From NCBI GenBank assembly GCA_966250385.1, contig CBINHC010000003.1, forward strand, positions 186,001-250,000: 64,000 bases of DNA, in the 5' to 3' direction. Both the position numbers and the translations under genes were made by a program. Each line of letters opens with the position of its first letter. The stretch's first letter is position 1. Positions 1-8,155 of this stretch are shown piece after piece. The DNA is from DASWTL01 sp966250385 (GTDB lineage: Bacteria > Bacteroidota > Bacteroidia > Sphingobacteriales > Sphingobacteriaceae). The notes beneath the pieces were generated by a model that was given only the letters and a program-made list of their open reading frames with translations, made no database searches and had not been told where the DNA came from.

Positions 1-525
1 AAGGAGCGGATCTTCAAGCCGGCCGGCATGAAGTCTACTGCGGTTTATTCCAAGGCGCAGTATGATAAGATTCCGGTGGACGTGGTCGGGCATGACCGGA
101 CCTGGAAATACTCGGTCGCCCAGAATTTCCTGGACGGGCCGGTAGGGGACAAGGGCATCTACAGCACGGTTCAGGATCTGTTCCTGTTCGACCGCGCCCT
201 GAGAAAGGGCCGGCTGCTGAAGCGGTCATCCCTTGATTCGGCCTATACCGGTCATAATAAGGTTGAACGGGGGCATTTCAATTATGGCTACGGATGGCGT
301 TTGTTTGAAGGCGACGGACACAGGGTCGCATATCATACGGGCTGGTGGCACGGATTCCGGCATATTTATCTGCGGGATCTGACCTCGGATGTAACGATCG
401 TCCTGCTGTCCAACCTGACTAACGGCAGCCTGCTTCAGCTGGACGAGCTGTATAAGGCGGTAGGTATGCCGGTGGTTCGCAGAAGCGCCTACTACGGTAA
501 CGGAGCCACGGCTTCCGACGATTAA
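1..525 (+). CDS. serine hydrolase, beta-lactamase class C fold (5' partial)
   Basis: The reading frame is open from base 1, so the N-terminal part with the SxxK nucleophile lies outside the window. The visible part begins with IFKPAGMKST, which matches the conserved 'plGM..T' segment of class C beta-lactamase/penicillin-binding-protein-fold hydrolases. Further on comes GYGWRLF, followed by YHTGWWHGF, where HTG takes the place of the KTG box on the substrate-binding strand. The last 20 or so residues are low in complexity. Members of the family act on beta-lactams, D-amino peptides or esters, and the substrate cannot be told from this fragment. The family assignment is good, the specific function is open. 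Confidence 0.85.
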   Translation, partial: KERIFKPAGMKSTAVYSKAQYDKIPVDVVGHDRTWKYSVAQNFLDGPVGDKGIYSTVQDLFLFDRALRKGRLLKRSSLDSAYTGHNKVERGHFNYGYGWRLFEGDGHRVAYHTGWWHGFRHIYLRDLTSDVTIVLLSNLTNGSLLQLDELYKAVGMPVVRRSAYYGNGATASDD

Positions 526-764
526 CCAAAGAAATATATGTGCGGATAGGTGTCATTTGAATCATTTGTTGCCATATTTGCATGCACACACCGAACGGAG
601 CAGTCCGCTTTACTAAATATCGGATTTTTGAAACCTGTTTACGGCCACGCCGTATAAGGGGCACATTAAATCCTCGTTGAGGTATGGCCCCTGCAGGACT
701 ATTTTATTCCCTTCGAACAGCAAAGCAGGTTGTTGGTGCAGTTTTATATCTTTAGGATGAGAAA
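526..764. other. intergenic region, 239 bp
   Basis: No gene is visible here. An imperfect pairing of AGGGGC with GCCCCT lies around 657-697. TATCTTTA at 747-754, one base off the Bacteroidota -7 consensus TAnnTTTG, lies 10 bases before the ATG of the receiver protein at 765 and is a possible promoter element. Confidence 0.35.
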
Positions 765-1145
765 ATGAGTAAAGTATTTATTATTGACGACGATTCAATA
801 CACCAGCGTATTGCGCAGATCATGATCGAAAAGCATCGTCTGTTTGATGAATATCGGAGCTATACGGAAGCTGAGCAGGCGCTTAACTATCTGCGTTCCA
901 ATCATGCTGATTCAGCTGCCCTGCCTGATGTGATCCTGCTGGATCTGAATATGCCGGTTGTGGACGGGTGGGATTTCCTTGAGGTGTTTGAAACGTTCTA
1001 TAAGAATCTCGAAAAACAGATCCGGATCTTTATCGTCACCTCATCCGTGGATGAAAAAGATAAACTGCGCGCACAGGAGTATTCGACCGTGAAGGGTTTC
1101 ATTTCGAAGCCGCTCTCTCCGGACATTATCCGGTCCACCTGCTGA
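765..1145 (+). CDS. stand-alone response regulator receiver (CheY-like)
   Basis: This 126-residue protein is a single REC domain with no output domain. It starts MSKVFIIDDDSIHQR, giving the acidic pocket DDD at residues 8-10. The phospho-acceptor Asp lies in VILLDLNMPVVDGW, a Thr/Ser switch in FIVTSS, and the conserved Lys in GFISKPLS near the C-terminus. Stand-alone receivers work as phosphate shuttles or bind partner proteins. No kinase is adjacent, so the partner must be elsewhere. The gene is a monocistron or starts the short run towards ybaB, whose ATG lies 43 bp after the stop. A near-consensus -7 element at 747-754 would give a short leader. Confidence 0.9.
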   Translation: MSKVFIIDDDSIHQRIAQIMIEKHRLFDEYRSYTEAEQALNYLRSNHADSAALPDVILLDLNMPVVDGWDFLEVFETFYKNLEKQIRIFIVTSSVDEKDKLRAQEYSTVKGFISKPLSPDIIRSTC

Positions 1146-1188
1146 ACCTTTAGGTGATCTACCTGTTTATGTAGCAAAACCAGTCAGA

Positions 1189-1506
1189 ATGTTTGATAAG
1201 CTATTTGAAGCCCAGCAGAAAGCTGAAGAAATTAAAAAGCGCCTCGATACCATCTCTGTATCCGGGGAAGCGGAAGGCGGCGTGATCCGCGTGGTTGCCA
1301 ACGGCAACAAGTTCATTTCGGAAATCAGCATCGACCCTGAATTTCTTAAATCCGCCGACCGGGAAGAGCTTGAGGAACTGCTGGCCGTGGCGGTCAACAA
1401 GGCCATACAATCGGCTGAACAGATCAGCCAGGCTGAAATGCAGGCCGCAACCAAGGACATGCTCGGCGGTATGGGCGGTCTCGGAAACCTGTTCGGAAAC
1501 AAGTAA
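1189..1506 (+). CDS. ybaB: YbaB/EbfC family nucleoid-associated protein
   Basis: The 105-residue product has the usual YbaB layout: a helical N-terminus rich in Lys/Glu (MFDKLFEAQQKAEEIKKRLD), a central small-domain strand pair containing EAEGGVIRVVANGNK, and a Gly/Met-rich C-terminal tail (MLGGMGGLGNLFGNK). Family members form tweezer-like dimers that bind DNA. In many bacteria the gene sits beside dnaX/recR, but here it precedes a UPF0173 hydrolase, with only 10 bp between the two genes, so they are probably co-transcribed. Length and motifs agree with the family. Confidence 0.92.
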   Translation: MFDKLFEAQQKAEEIKKRLDTISVSGEAEGGVIRVVANGNKFISEISIDPEFLKSADREELEELLAVAVNKAIQSAEQISQAEMQAATKDMLGGMGGLGNLFGNK

Positions 1507-1516
1507 TCAGCGGCCC

Positions 1517-2197
1517 ATGAACGTAACCTACTACGGCCAGTCCTGTTTCATGGTGGAAACCGACGGCCGGAAGATCCTGTTTGATCCTTTCATAACCCCT
1601 AACGAACTGGCCAGCCACATTGATGCGGACCAGATCCATCCCGATTTTATCCTGGTTTCCCACGGGCACCAGGATCATGTCGCAGACCTGATCCCCATCG
1701 CCAAACGGTCCGGAGCCGTGGTGATCGGGTCCTTCGAACTGACCACATGGCTGAACAACAACGGGATCAGCAATACGCACCCCATGAATATCGGCGGCAG
1801 CCGGAAGTTTGACTTCGGCACGGTCAAGATGGTAAATGCCGTGCACTCCAATTCTCTTCCCGACGGCAGTTACGGCGGCACCGAGGCGGGCTACGTGCTG
1901 GAATCGGCAGGTAAGACCATCTATTTCGCGGGTGATACCGCCCTGCATTACGATATGAAGCTGATTGGCGAACAGTTTACCCTGGATGCCGCGTTTCTTC
2001 CCATCGGCGACAACTTCACCATGGGTGTCGGTGATGCGATTCTTGCTGCCGGATTTATCGGCTGTTCCAACATCATCGGGATGCACTATGATACCTTCGG
2101 TTACATCAGGATCGATCACGCGGAAGCCGAACGCAGGTTTGCCGCCGCGGGTCTTAAACTGACGCTGCTGCCGATCGGCAACTCCCTGGAGGTGTAG
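1517..2197 (+). CDS. UPF0173 family metal-dependent hydrolase
   Basis: This 226-residue metallo-beta-lactamase-fold protein starts MNVTYYGQSCFMVE, the characteristic UPF0173 opening. It carries the metal motif SHGHQDHVAD (HxHxDH), then YFAGDTALHYDMK with the bridging Asp and GMHYDTFGYI with a late His ligand. The ATG at 1517 was chosen because homology starts there; an open frame runs further upstream but overlaps ybaB and encodes unrelated residues. The substrate of this family is not established. The gene is probably co-transcribed with ybaB. Confidence 0.92.
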   Translation: MNVTYYGQSCFMVETDGRKILFDPFITPNELASHIDADQIHPDFILVSHGHQDHVADLIPIAKRSGAVVIGSFELTTWLNNNGISNTHPMNIGGSRKFDFGTVKMVNAVHSNSLPDGSYGGTEAGYVLESAGKTIYFAGDTALHYDMKLIGEQFTLDAAFLPIGDNFTMGVGDAILAAGFIGCSNIIGMHYDTFGYIRIDHAEAERRFAAAGLKLTLLPIGNSLEV

Positions 2198-2202
2198 TAA
2201 AT

Positions 2203-3270
2203 CTAGTTGCCGTTCGACCGGATAATCTTCGGGTAACCGAAGACCGGGGGCTTGTTCTGCCTTCTGAGAACCTCGACGCTCACCTTAAGGCTGTCACTGA
2301 TCAACTGTCCGTCCTTCCGGGAAGGGATCCAGTAGGTTATTGAGGATAACAGTCGCTTCAGCCCGGATTCTGCCGCCTTCCCGAGTGCGGTATTCACGGT
2401 CACATGTTTCGGTTCGCCCTTCCCGGTCACTTCCAGGGTCGCCTCGATCACCGGCGGGATGCTATCCGGAAGCAGCGTGCGGAAGTCGAAACTGTGGTTC
2501 AGATGGTTTCTGAGGTATTCCGAAAAATTGATCTGGTCATCCACGGCACAGTGTTTCGCGGTGAAGTTCTCGGCATTGGTGAAGAATTCGGTTTCTGAAA
2601 AGCGCACCGGCGTCACCCCCGTGGACATTCCGTTCCGGAAAATGACCGGGCCGAGCTCCTCTGTACGTCCGCCGGGATACTCGTAGTGAACGGTCCACCG
2701 CCTGTAGGGCAGTCCCCCGCGGACCCGGCCGCGGTAGAGAAGCGCTTCATGGCCGACGCTGTTATATCCGAACTGGAAATCCCGCAGAAAAAAATGCCCC
2801 TCGCCGTTCTTAACGACCTGTTTTCCCTTGTCATTCCAGACCTCGCGGATCAGAGTCCCGTCTGCGCTGAATTCGAGGATCATCTTCGGGGTGCCGTCGG
2901 GATAATAGTAGTTCCAGGTGCCCAGGGGCTCGTCGTTTCTGAAATCTCCCTGCCATCTCAGGAACCCGTTCGGGTAGAAGGCGCGAAAAGTTCCTTCCTT
3001 GCTTCCTTTCTGATAATGGCCGCTCAGCAGGGTGCTCCCCTCGGGGCTGTAGTCGGTGAACGGCCCGTTAAACTGTTTTTCAGCCGTCATCCCTGAGGTC
3101 CTGGTCCGGGCCAGAAACTCGCAGTTTTTATCCACCAGAAAATATTGTTCGTTATAATGAAACCGGAACTTTCCGCCCCCTGCTATCTCGATGTAGGCAG
3201 CTCCTTCCTGGCCGGTTGCCGCTAAAGGCAGCCAGAGCAGGAGGAGTATGAGAAAGGCTCTGTCCATCAT
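2203..3270 (-). CDS. exported YwqK/MORN-like repeat protein with TonB-C-like C-terminus
   Basis: The 355-residue product starts with the signal peptide MMDRAFLILLLLWLPLAATG. The middle third holds repeated motifs of the YwqK/MORN type, each 'Y.pnG....G.y..g...G.w..yY.dG' (for example GHYQKGSKEGTFRAFYPNGF). Despite the YwqK name ('antitoxin'), in Bacteroidota such repeats usually sit in envelope proteins of unknown role. The last ~90 residues (PPVIEATLEVTGKGEPKHV onward) resemble the TonB C-terminal/energy-transducer fold without the usual transmembrane anchor. The start at 3270 is chosen because AAAGGA lies directly upstream and the signal peptide starts there; longer forms would overlap polA. 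Its stop converges with the UPF0173 gene. Confidence 0.75.
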   Translation of the reverse strand: MMDRAFLILLLLWLPLAATGQEGAAYIEIAGGGKFRFHYNEQYFLVDKNCEFLARTRTSGMTAEKQFNGPFTDYSPEGSTLLSGHYQKGSKEGTFRAFYPNGFLRWQGDFRNDEPLGTWNYYYPDGTPKMILEFSADGTLIREVWNDKGKQVVKNGEGHFFLRDFQFGYNSVGHEALLYRGRVRGGLPYRRWTVHYEYPGGRTEELGPVIFRNGMSTGVTPVRFSETEFFTNAENFTAKHCAVDDQINFSEYLRNHLNHSFDFRTLLPDSIPPVIEATLEVTGKGEPKHVTVNTALGKAAESGLKRLLSSITYWIPSRKDGQLISDSLKVSVEVLRRQNKPPVFGYPKIIRSNGN

Positions 3271-3316
3271 TCCTTTAAGGTAGGGATTTTTGAACAAAGC
3301 CTCATAGGTCGTCTTA

Positions 3317-6109
3317 TCAATGCGCTTCCAGCCAGTTTTCGCCCTGGCCGACCTCGACCACGATCGGCACGGTGGTCCGGATCGCATTGCGCATGTTCGT
3401 TTCAATGATCTCTTTCATCACGTCGACCTCGCTCCGGACGACATCGAAAACAAGTTCGTCATGCACCTGCATGGTCATGCGGGATTCCAGGCCCCGGTCG
3501 ATGATCGCCTGGTGAATGCGGATCATGGCGATCTTGATCAGGTCTGCCGCGGATCCCTGGATCGGGGCATTGATGGCATTTCGTTCGGCGAATCCGCGGA
3601 CCGTCGCATTGGCGGAATTGATGTCCCTGAGATAGCGCCTGCGGCCCATCATCGTCTGGACGTAGCCGTTCTTGCGGGCGAACTCCATGGTCTCGGTCAT
3701 ATATCTTTTGATTCCGGAATACTGGATGAAGTACTGATCAATGATCGCAGCCGCTTCCTTACGCGGAATACCGAGGTTCTGCGACAGGCCGAACGCGCTC
3801 TGACCGTAAATGATACCGAAGTTCACCGCCTTGGCGTTTCTACGCTGGGTGGAATCCACCTCCTCCAGGGGAACGCCATACACCTTGGCAGCGGTTGCCG
3901 TGTGAATGTCCAGTCCTTTTGCGAAGGCGTCCATCATATTCTCGTCGCGGCTGATCTCTGCGATCAGGCGAAGTTCGATCTGTGAATAATCGGCAGACAG
4001 CAGGACGTGGCGTTCATCGCGGGGAATAAAAGCTCGCCTTACCTCCCGGCCGCGTTCGGTCCGGATTGGAATGTTCTGCAGGTTCGGATTGTTGGAACTC
4101 AGCCTGCCTGTTGCCGCGACCGCCTGGTTGTAGGACGTGTGCACCCGTCCCGTCTTCCGGTTGATCATCAGGGGCAGGGCATCCACGTAGGTGGACTTAA
4201 GTTTCTGCAGCTGCCGGAAGTCAAGGATGTCCTTGACGATATCGCTTTTTGCCGACAGTCCCAGCAGGATATCCTCACCGGTCTGATACTGTCCCGTCTT
4301 TGTCTTTTTGGCTTTCGGATCCAGCTGCAGCTTATCGAACAGGACTTCACCGAGCTGCTTGGGCGACGCGATGTTGAATTTCACGCCGGCCTTTTCATAG
4401 ATGGATCTTTCGAGGTCCAGGATCTCCACGCGCATTTGTTCGGAGAATTCAGCAAGGGCTTCCCGGTCGATCCGGACCCCTTCCTTCTCCATGTCCGTCA
4501 GTACGTAGATCAGCGGATTTTCGATCTCTCTGGCCAGGGAACCCGCATTGACGGTCTGCAGCATCGGTTCAAACACTTCCTTCAGCTGGAGGGTGATGTC
4601 GGCATCTTCGCCTGCAAACTCCTTCATTTTTTCCGGGTCGGCATCGCGGAGGCTTACCTGGTTTTTCCCTTTCCCGATAATGGAGTCCACCGTTATCGGG
4701 GTATATCCGAGAAACCGCTCTGCAAGCAGGTCAATGTTATGGCGTGAATCGGGGTCCAGCAGGTAATGGGCCAGCATCGTATCGAAGAGCTCTCCTTTGA
4801 GCGCAATGCCATACCACTTGAGTACCAGCAGGTCGTATTTCAGGTTCTGTCCCACCTTTCCGATAGCGGGATTCTCGAACAATTCCCTGAATTCGGAAAT
4901 ACAGGACTGGCATTCATCCTGGTCGGCAGAGAAAGGGACGTACCAGGCTTCCCCGGGTTTCACCGAGAATGCAAGGCCGACCAGTTCACAGTCGTTGGCA
5001 TCGGAACAGGTCGTTTCGGTCTCAAAACAGAACTGCGGCTGTCCGCTGAGCATCGCGATCAGCTCGCGTCTCTTTTCGGGAGTGCCGGCCAGTATATATT
5101 GATGCGGCGTGTTGCCGATATTCCGTCCCTGGTGAACATTATCCGGCAGGGGCGGCGCTTCGACCGTGCTCGCTTCCGGCTGGCTTCCGAAAAGGTCCAT
5201 CTGACTTGGCCCGGCCGCTTTCGCTTCCGATACATTGAACCCTTCCCCGAAGACCCTTCGTCCGAGTGTCCGGAATTCCAGTTCGGCAAACAGGGGCTCA
5301 AGAACTTCACGGCGCGGCTCCTCAAGTCTGAGATGGTCTTCGTCCAGCTCGACCGGCGCATTCAGCAGGATCGTGGCCAGCTTCTTGGATATGATCGCCT
5401 GTTCTGCAAAATTTTCGACGTTTTCGCGAAGTTTCCCCTTCAGTTCATGGCTGTTGGCGATGATGTTTTCGACCGAGCCATATTGTTTGATCAGGGTCTT
5501 GGCCGTCTTTTCCCCGACCCCGGGTATTCCCGGAATGTTATCCACAGCGTCCCCCCAGAGTCCCAGGATATCGATGACCTGCTCCACCCGCTCGACCTCC
5601 CACTTGCTGAGGACCTCCTGTACGCCGAGGATCTCCATGTCGTTACCCATCCGGGCCGGCTTATAGATGAAAATGTTTTCGGAGACCAGCTGTGCGAAGT
5701 CCTTGTCTGGCGTCATGCAGTACACCTGGTAGCCGACCTTTTCCGCTTTCTTGGCCAGCGTACCGATGATGTCGTCGGCCTCATAGCCGTCGGACGTGAT
5801 CACGGGTATCCCAAAGCCTTCCACCAGGCGCACCACGTAGGGGATCGCCCGCGACAGGTCTTCGGGCATAGCCTCGCGGTGGGCTTTATAGTCGGTGAAA
5901 TCGTTATGCCGTTCGGTAGGCGCCTCGGTATCGAAGACGACCGCCAGGTGAGTCGGTTTCTCTTTCCGGATCACTTCAAGCAGGGTATTGGTAAATCCCA
6001 TGATCGCGGAGGTATTCAGACCCGTGGATGTGAATCTCGGATTTTTACTTAATGCAAAATGGGCCCGGTAGACCAGGGCCATGGCATCCAGAAGGAAGAG
6101 TTTTTTCAT
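3317..6109 (-). CDS. polA: DNA polymerase I
   Basis: This 930-residue protein has all three Pol I domains: 5'-3' exonuclease (residues 1-290), 3'-5' exonuclease (about 340-530) and polymerase (about 550-930). Polymerase motif A is DYSQIELRL (707-715), motif B is KAVNFGIIYG (760-769) and motif C is QVHDELV (881-887). The proofreading site is present but altered: the first motif reads FETET (E363 where E. coli has D355), GQNLKYD is intact (D426), and the last motif is FAGED with Phe498 where E. coli has Tyr497. The enzyme fills gaps and removes RNA primers. A -7-like TAACTTTA on the minus strand (6154-6147) may be its promoter. Confidence 0.97.
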   Translation of the reverse strand: MKKLFLLDAMALVYRAHFALSKNPRFTSTGLNTSAIMGFTNTLLEVIRKEKPTHLAVVFDTEAPTERHNDFTDYKAHREAMPEDLSRAIPYVVRLVEGFGIPVITSDGYEADDIIGTLAKKAEKVGYQVYCMTPDKDFAQLVSENIFIYKPARMGNDMEILGVQEVLSKWEVERVEQVIDILGLWGDAVDNIPGIPGVGEKTAKTLIKQYGSVENIIANSHELKGKLRENVENFAEQAIISKKLATILLNAPVELDEDHLRLEEPRREVLEPLFAELEFRTLGRRVFGEGFNVSEAKAAGPSQMDLFGSQPEASTVEAPPLPDNVHQGRNIGNTPHQYILAGTPEKRRELIAMLSGQPQFCFETETTCSDANDCELVGLAFSVKPGEAWYVPFSADQDECQSCISEFRELFENPAIGKVGQNLKYDLLVLKWYGIALKGELFDTMLAHYLLDPDSRHNIDLLAERFLGYTPITVDSIIGKGKNQVSLRDADPEKMKEFAGEDADITLQLKEVFEPMLQTVNAGSLAREIENPLIYVLTDMEKEGVRIDREALAEFSEQMRVEILDLERSIYEKAGVKFNIASPKQLGEVLFDKLQLDPKAKKTKTGQYQTGEDILLGLSAKSDIVKDILDFRQLQKLKSTYVDALPLMINRKTGRVHTSYNQAVAATGRLSSNNPNLQNIPIRTERGREVRRAFIPRDERHVLLSADYSQIELRLIAEISRDENMMDAFAKGLDIHTATAAKVYGVPLEEVDSTQRRNAKAVNFGIIYGQSAFGLSQNLGIPRKEAAAIIDQYFIQYSGIKRYMTETMEFARKNGYVQTMMGRRRYLRDINSANATVRGFAERNAINAPIQGSAADLIKIAMIRIHQAIIDRGLESRMTMQVHDELVFDVVRSEVDVMKEIIETNMRNAIRTTVPIVVEVGQGENWLEAH

Positions 6110-6146
6110 TAATCGTGATTTTCTGGTAAGCGCCGGAGCGCGGGAA

Positions 6147-6154
6147 TAAAGTTA
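6147..6154 (-). promoter_or_regulatory. possible -7 element upstream of polA
   Basis: The minus strand reads TAACTTTA, one base off TAnnTTTG, about 38 bases before the polA ATG. A small GCGC-TCCG-GCGC hairpin could form in the leader. The assignment is weak. Confidence 0.3.
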
Positions 6155-6159
6155 ACAAC

Positions 6160-6882
6160 TTAAACTTTACTTATCAGGTCTTCGGCGAAGCTCATCAAAA
6201 GGATGGTGCCGTTGAAAAGGGCATGAAGGAGGATGGCGCGGCCCAGATCATACCGGATCCGTACATAGCCCAGGACCAGGCCGAGGATCAGCTGCGGGAC
6301 CGTGTACAGCAGGCCGATGTAGAGCAGTGATTCTGCCCGTGAAAAATTAACCAGGTGCACGTAGGAGAAAGTCAGGGCGGTCAGGTAGAAGTTTACCGGG
6401 AAAAGGTATCGCCACACCCGGAACTTGCGGGAGACGCTTTTGCCGGACCAGGTCCGGGCGAGCCAGCAGATTCCTGTAAGGGTCAGCGGGGAGATCCAGA
6501 CGGCAGGTGATCCGGACGGCAGAAAGTGGTTAATGATCACCCCGGCGATGAACAGCGTAAAGACCAGGTTCCAGCTGAAGGACCGGAGCTGCGTGCGGAA
6601 CACCAGTTCTTCCAGCAGCGGGGCGAGCACGACGGCGCCGGCCAGCAGGATGAGCGGCGGCATCTGTGCGATCGCATGATGGCCCGGATCGGGTAAGATT
6701 CCGGCTTCCACCAGGCTCCTCATGGCCCCTCCGGCTATGAGTGCGGGAATCAGTCCGATGCTGCAAAAAATCAGGATCGTGCGGAAGGAAGCACCTTTTT
6801 CAGCGTGGAGCACCACGGGCGCTTTCAGGAATGCCCACAGCGAGCGCAGGTGATCAAGCGTGAGGGTCAGCTGGTTCCTCAT
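6160..6882 (-). CDS. CPBP family intramembrane metalloprotease
   Basis: This 240-residue multi-pass membrane protein carries the CPBP/Abi motifs in order: LEELVFR (EExxxR), FSYVHL (FxxxH) and HALFNG (HxxxN). These are the residues that coordinate metal in CAAX-prenyl-protease-like (Rce1) enzymes. Bacterial members process or protect against peptides, or have unknown substrates. The ATG at 6882 overlaps the tag stop codon as ATGA, showing translational coupling. The gene is the last of the trmB - alkyltransferase-like - AhpD-like - tag run, though it has no obvious link with DNA repair. Confidence 0.88.
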   Translation of the reverse strand: MRNQLTLTLDHLRSLWAFLKAPVVLHAEKGASFRTILIFCSIGLIPALIAGGAMRSLVEAGILPDPGHHAIAQMPPLILLAGAVVLAPLLEELVFRTQLRSFSWNLVFTLFIAGVIINHFLPSGSPAVWISPLTLTGICWLARTWSGKSVSRKFRVWRYLFPVNFYLTALTFSYVHLVNFSRAESLLYIGLLYTVPQLILGLVLGYVRIRYDLGRAILLHALFNGTILLMSFAEDLISKV

Positions 6883-7463
6883 TTGAAATGACAATCGTCC
6901 AGGTGATCGTTTACCATGCCGGTTGCCTGCATATGGGCATAGCATATGGTGGAACCAAAGAATTTGAATCCGCGCTTCTTCATATCGCGGGAAATGCGGT
7001 CTGAGATTTCAGTCTTCGCGGGCACGTCGGCGTTCGAGCGCACGCGGTTAAGAACGGGCTTCCCTTCGGGCATGAATGAATAAAGGTACCGGTCGAAGGA
7101 TCCGAACTCCTCCTGTACCTTCAGGAACTGAGCGGCATTGCTGATCGCCGCCTCGATCTTCATCCGGTTGCGAATGATGCCGGAGTCGTTCATCAGCCGA
7201 TCGACATCGGCTGCGTCAAATGCGGCGACCCGGACCGGGTCAAACTCCGCGAAGGCCCGGCGGTAGTTTTCGCGGCGGCGGAGGATGGTGATCCAGCTGA
7301 GCCCGGCCTGTGCCGATTCCAGGATCAGGAACTCGAAGAGCACCCGGTCGTCATGGACTTCCTTTCCCCATTCTTGGTCATGATACCGCATGTACAGGGG
7401 GTCGGAGCCGCACCAGGTGCACCGGGGACGCTGATCGGCGGATGTTGCAGGGATTTCGGCCAT
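6879..7463 (-). CDS. tag: DNA-3-methyladenine glycosylase I
   Basis: The 194-residue protein matches Tag from CTWCGSDPLYMRYHDQEWG onward, with the N-terminal Cys and His that bind zinc, the aromatic 3-methyladenine pocket region LILESAQAGLSWITIL, and the C-terminal GFKFFGSTICYAHMQATGM with its HDDCHF-like Zn-binding tail (NDHLDDCHFK). The enzyme removes 3-methyladenine from alkylated DNA. It sits 4 bp after the AhpD-like gene and overlaps the CPBP gene by 4 bp, next to an alkyltransferase-like gene, so the operon has an alkylation-repair theme. Confidence 0.95.
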   Translation of the reverse strand: MAEIPATSADQRPRCTWCGSDPLYMRYHDQEWGKEVHDDRVLFEFLILESAQAGLSWITILRRRENYRRAFAEFDPVRVAAFDAADVDRLMNDSGIIRNRMKIEAAISNAAQFLKVQEEFGSFDRYLYSFMPEGKPVLNRVRSNADVPAKTEISDRISRDMKKRGFKFFGSTICYAHMQATGMVNDHLDDCHFK

Positions 7464-7467
7464 AGGC

Positions 7468-7815
7468 TTATCCGGCTTCGTTCAGTTCGTCCCAGTATTC
7501 GACCGCGCGCCGGTAGTGCGGTATGACGATGGATCCGCCCACCAGGTTGGCGATCATGAAGATCTCATTCATTTCCTCCGTGGTCACTCCTTCGTCATGG
7601 CATTTTCCCAGGTGGTACCTGATGCAGTCGTCGCACCGCAGGACCATGGAAGCCACAAGGCCGAGCATTTCCTTTGTTTTGACGTCCAGTGCGCCTTCGG
7701 CATAGCTGGTGGTATCCAGTGCGAAAAAGCGTTTGATATTGGTATTCGCCGTTTCCATGATGCGGTCATTCATCCTGGTGCGGTAGCTGTTGAATTCGTC
7801 GGTAAGTTTTCCCAT
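7468..7815 (-). CDS. carboxymuconolactone decarboxylase/AhpD-like protein
   Basis: This 115-residue all-helical protein contains the redox motif of the AhpD-like fold, LRCDDCIRYHLGKC, with CxxC and the following His. It ends ...VEYWDELNEAG. Members act as alkylhydroperoxidase-like thiol enzymes or as decarboxylases; the CDDC pair and the short length favour the redox type. It lies between an alkyltransferase-like gene (4 bp gap) and tag (4 bp gap), so it is co-expressed with DNA-repair genes. The substrate is not known. Confidence 0.9.
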   Translation of the reverse strand: MGKLTDEFNSYRTRMNDRIMETANTNIKRFFALDTTSYAEGALDVKTKEMLGLVASMVLRCDDCIRYHLGKCHDEGVTTEEMNEIFMIANLVGGSIVIPHYRRAVEYWDELNEAG

Positions 7816-7819
7816 GATT

Positions 7820-8155
7820 TTATAGTGCTAGTTCAATGGACGGATCCCAGAAAACCGATTTGAAGTCCATGACCCGGTCATTCTCCACCCGTACGCCCTC
7901 ATTCTCCAGTAACTGCTGCATCAGGTCCGGTGTCCCGAAGTGGTATTTGCCGGTCAGCAGACCCTGCCGGTTCACCACCCGGTGAGCAGGTACAGGCGGG
8001 AAGGTCGAGTGGGCCAGGTTCATGGCATAGCCGACCATTCTGGATGAACCTTTGGTTCCCAGGTACCCGGCGATCGCCCCGTAGGACGTCACCCTCCCCC
8101 TGGGGATCAGGCGGGCTACCTGGTATACCTGTTCATAGAAGGTCGGGTTATCCAT
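7820..8155 (-). CDS. alkyltransferase-like protein (MGMT family, no active-site Cys)
   Basis: The 111-residue protein matches the DNA-binding domain of O6-alkylguanine-DNA alkyltransferases: IPRGRVTSYGAIAGYLG, then the SRMVGYAMN helix with its Arg finger, then VPAHRVVNRQG. In true MGMT/Ada the last motif is PCHRV with the acceptor Cys; here it is PAHRV. Alkyltransferase-like (ATL) proteins of this kind bind alkylated guanine without removing the group and hand it to nucleotide excision repair. The start ATG overlaps the trmB stop in TAATG. The neighbouring tag gene supports a role in alkylation damage. Confidence 0.92.
   Translation of the reverse strand: MDNPTFYEQVYQVARLIPRGRVTSYGAIAGYLGTKGSSRMVGYAMNLAHSTFPPVPAHRVVNRQGLLTGKYHFGTPDLMQQLLENEGVRVENDRVMDFKSVFWDPSIELAL

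Noticed and set aside
1295..1516. Upstream extension of the UPF0173 gene overlapping ybaB
   Set aside because: The family homology begins at the ATG at 1517; the extension encodes out-of-frame ybaB sequence.
4766..6052. A 428-codon open frame opposite polA
   Set aside because: It is a shadow of the polA frame without family resemblance or a promoter.
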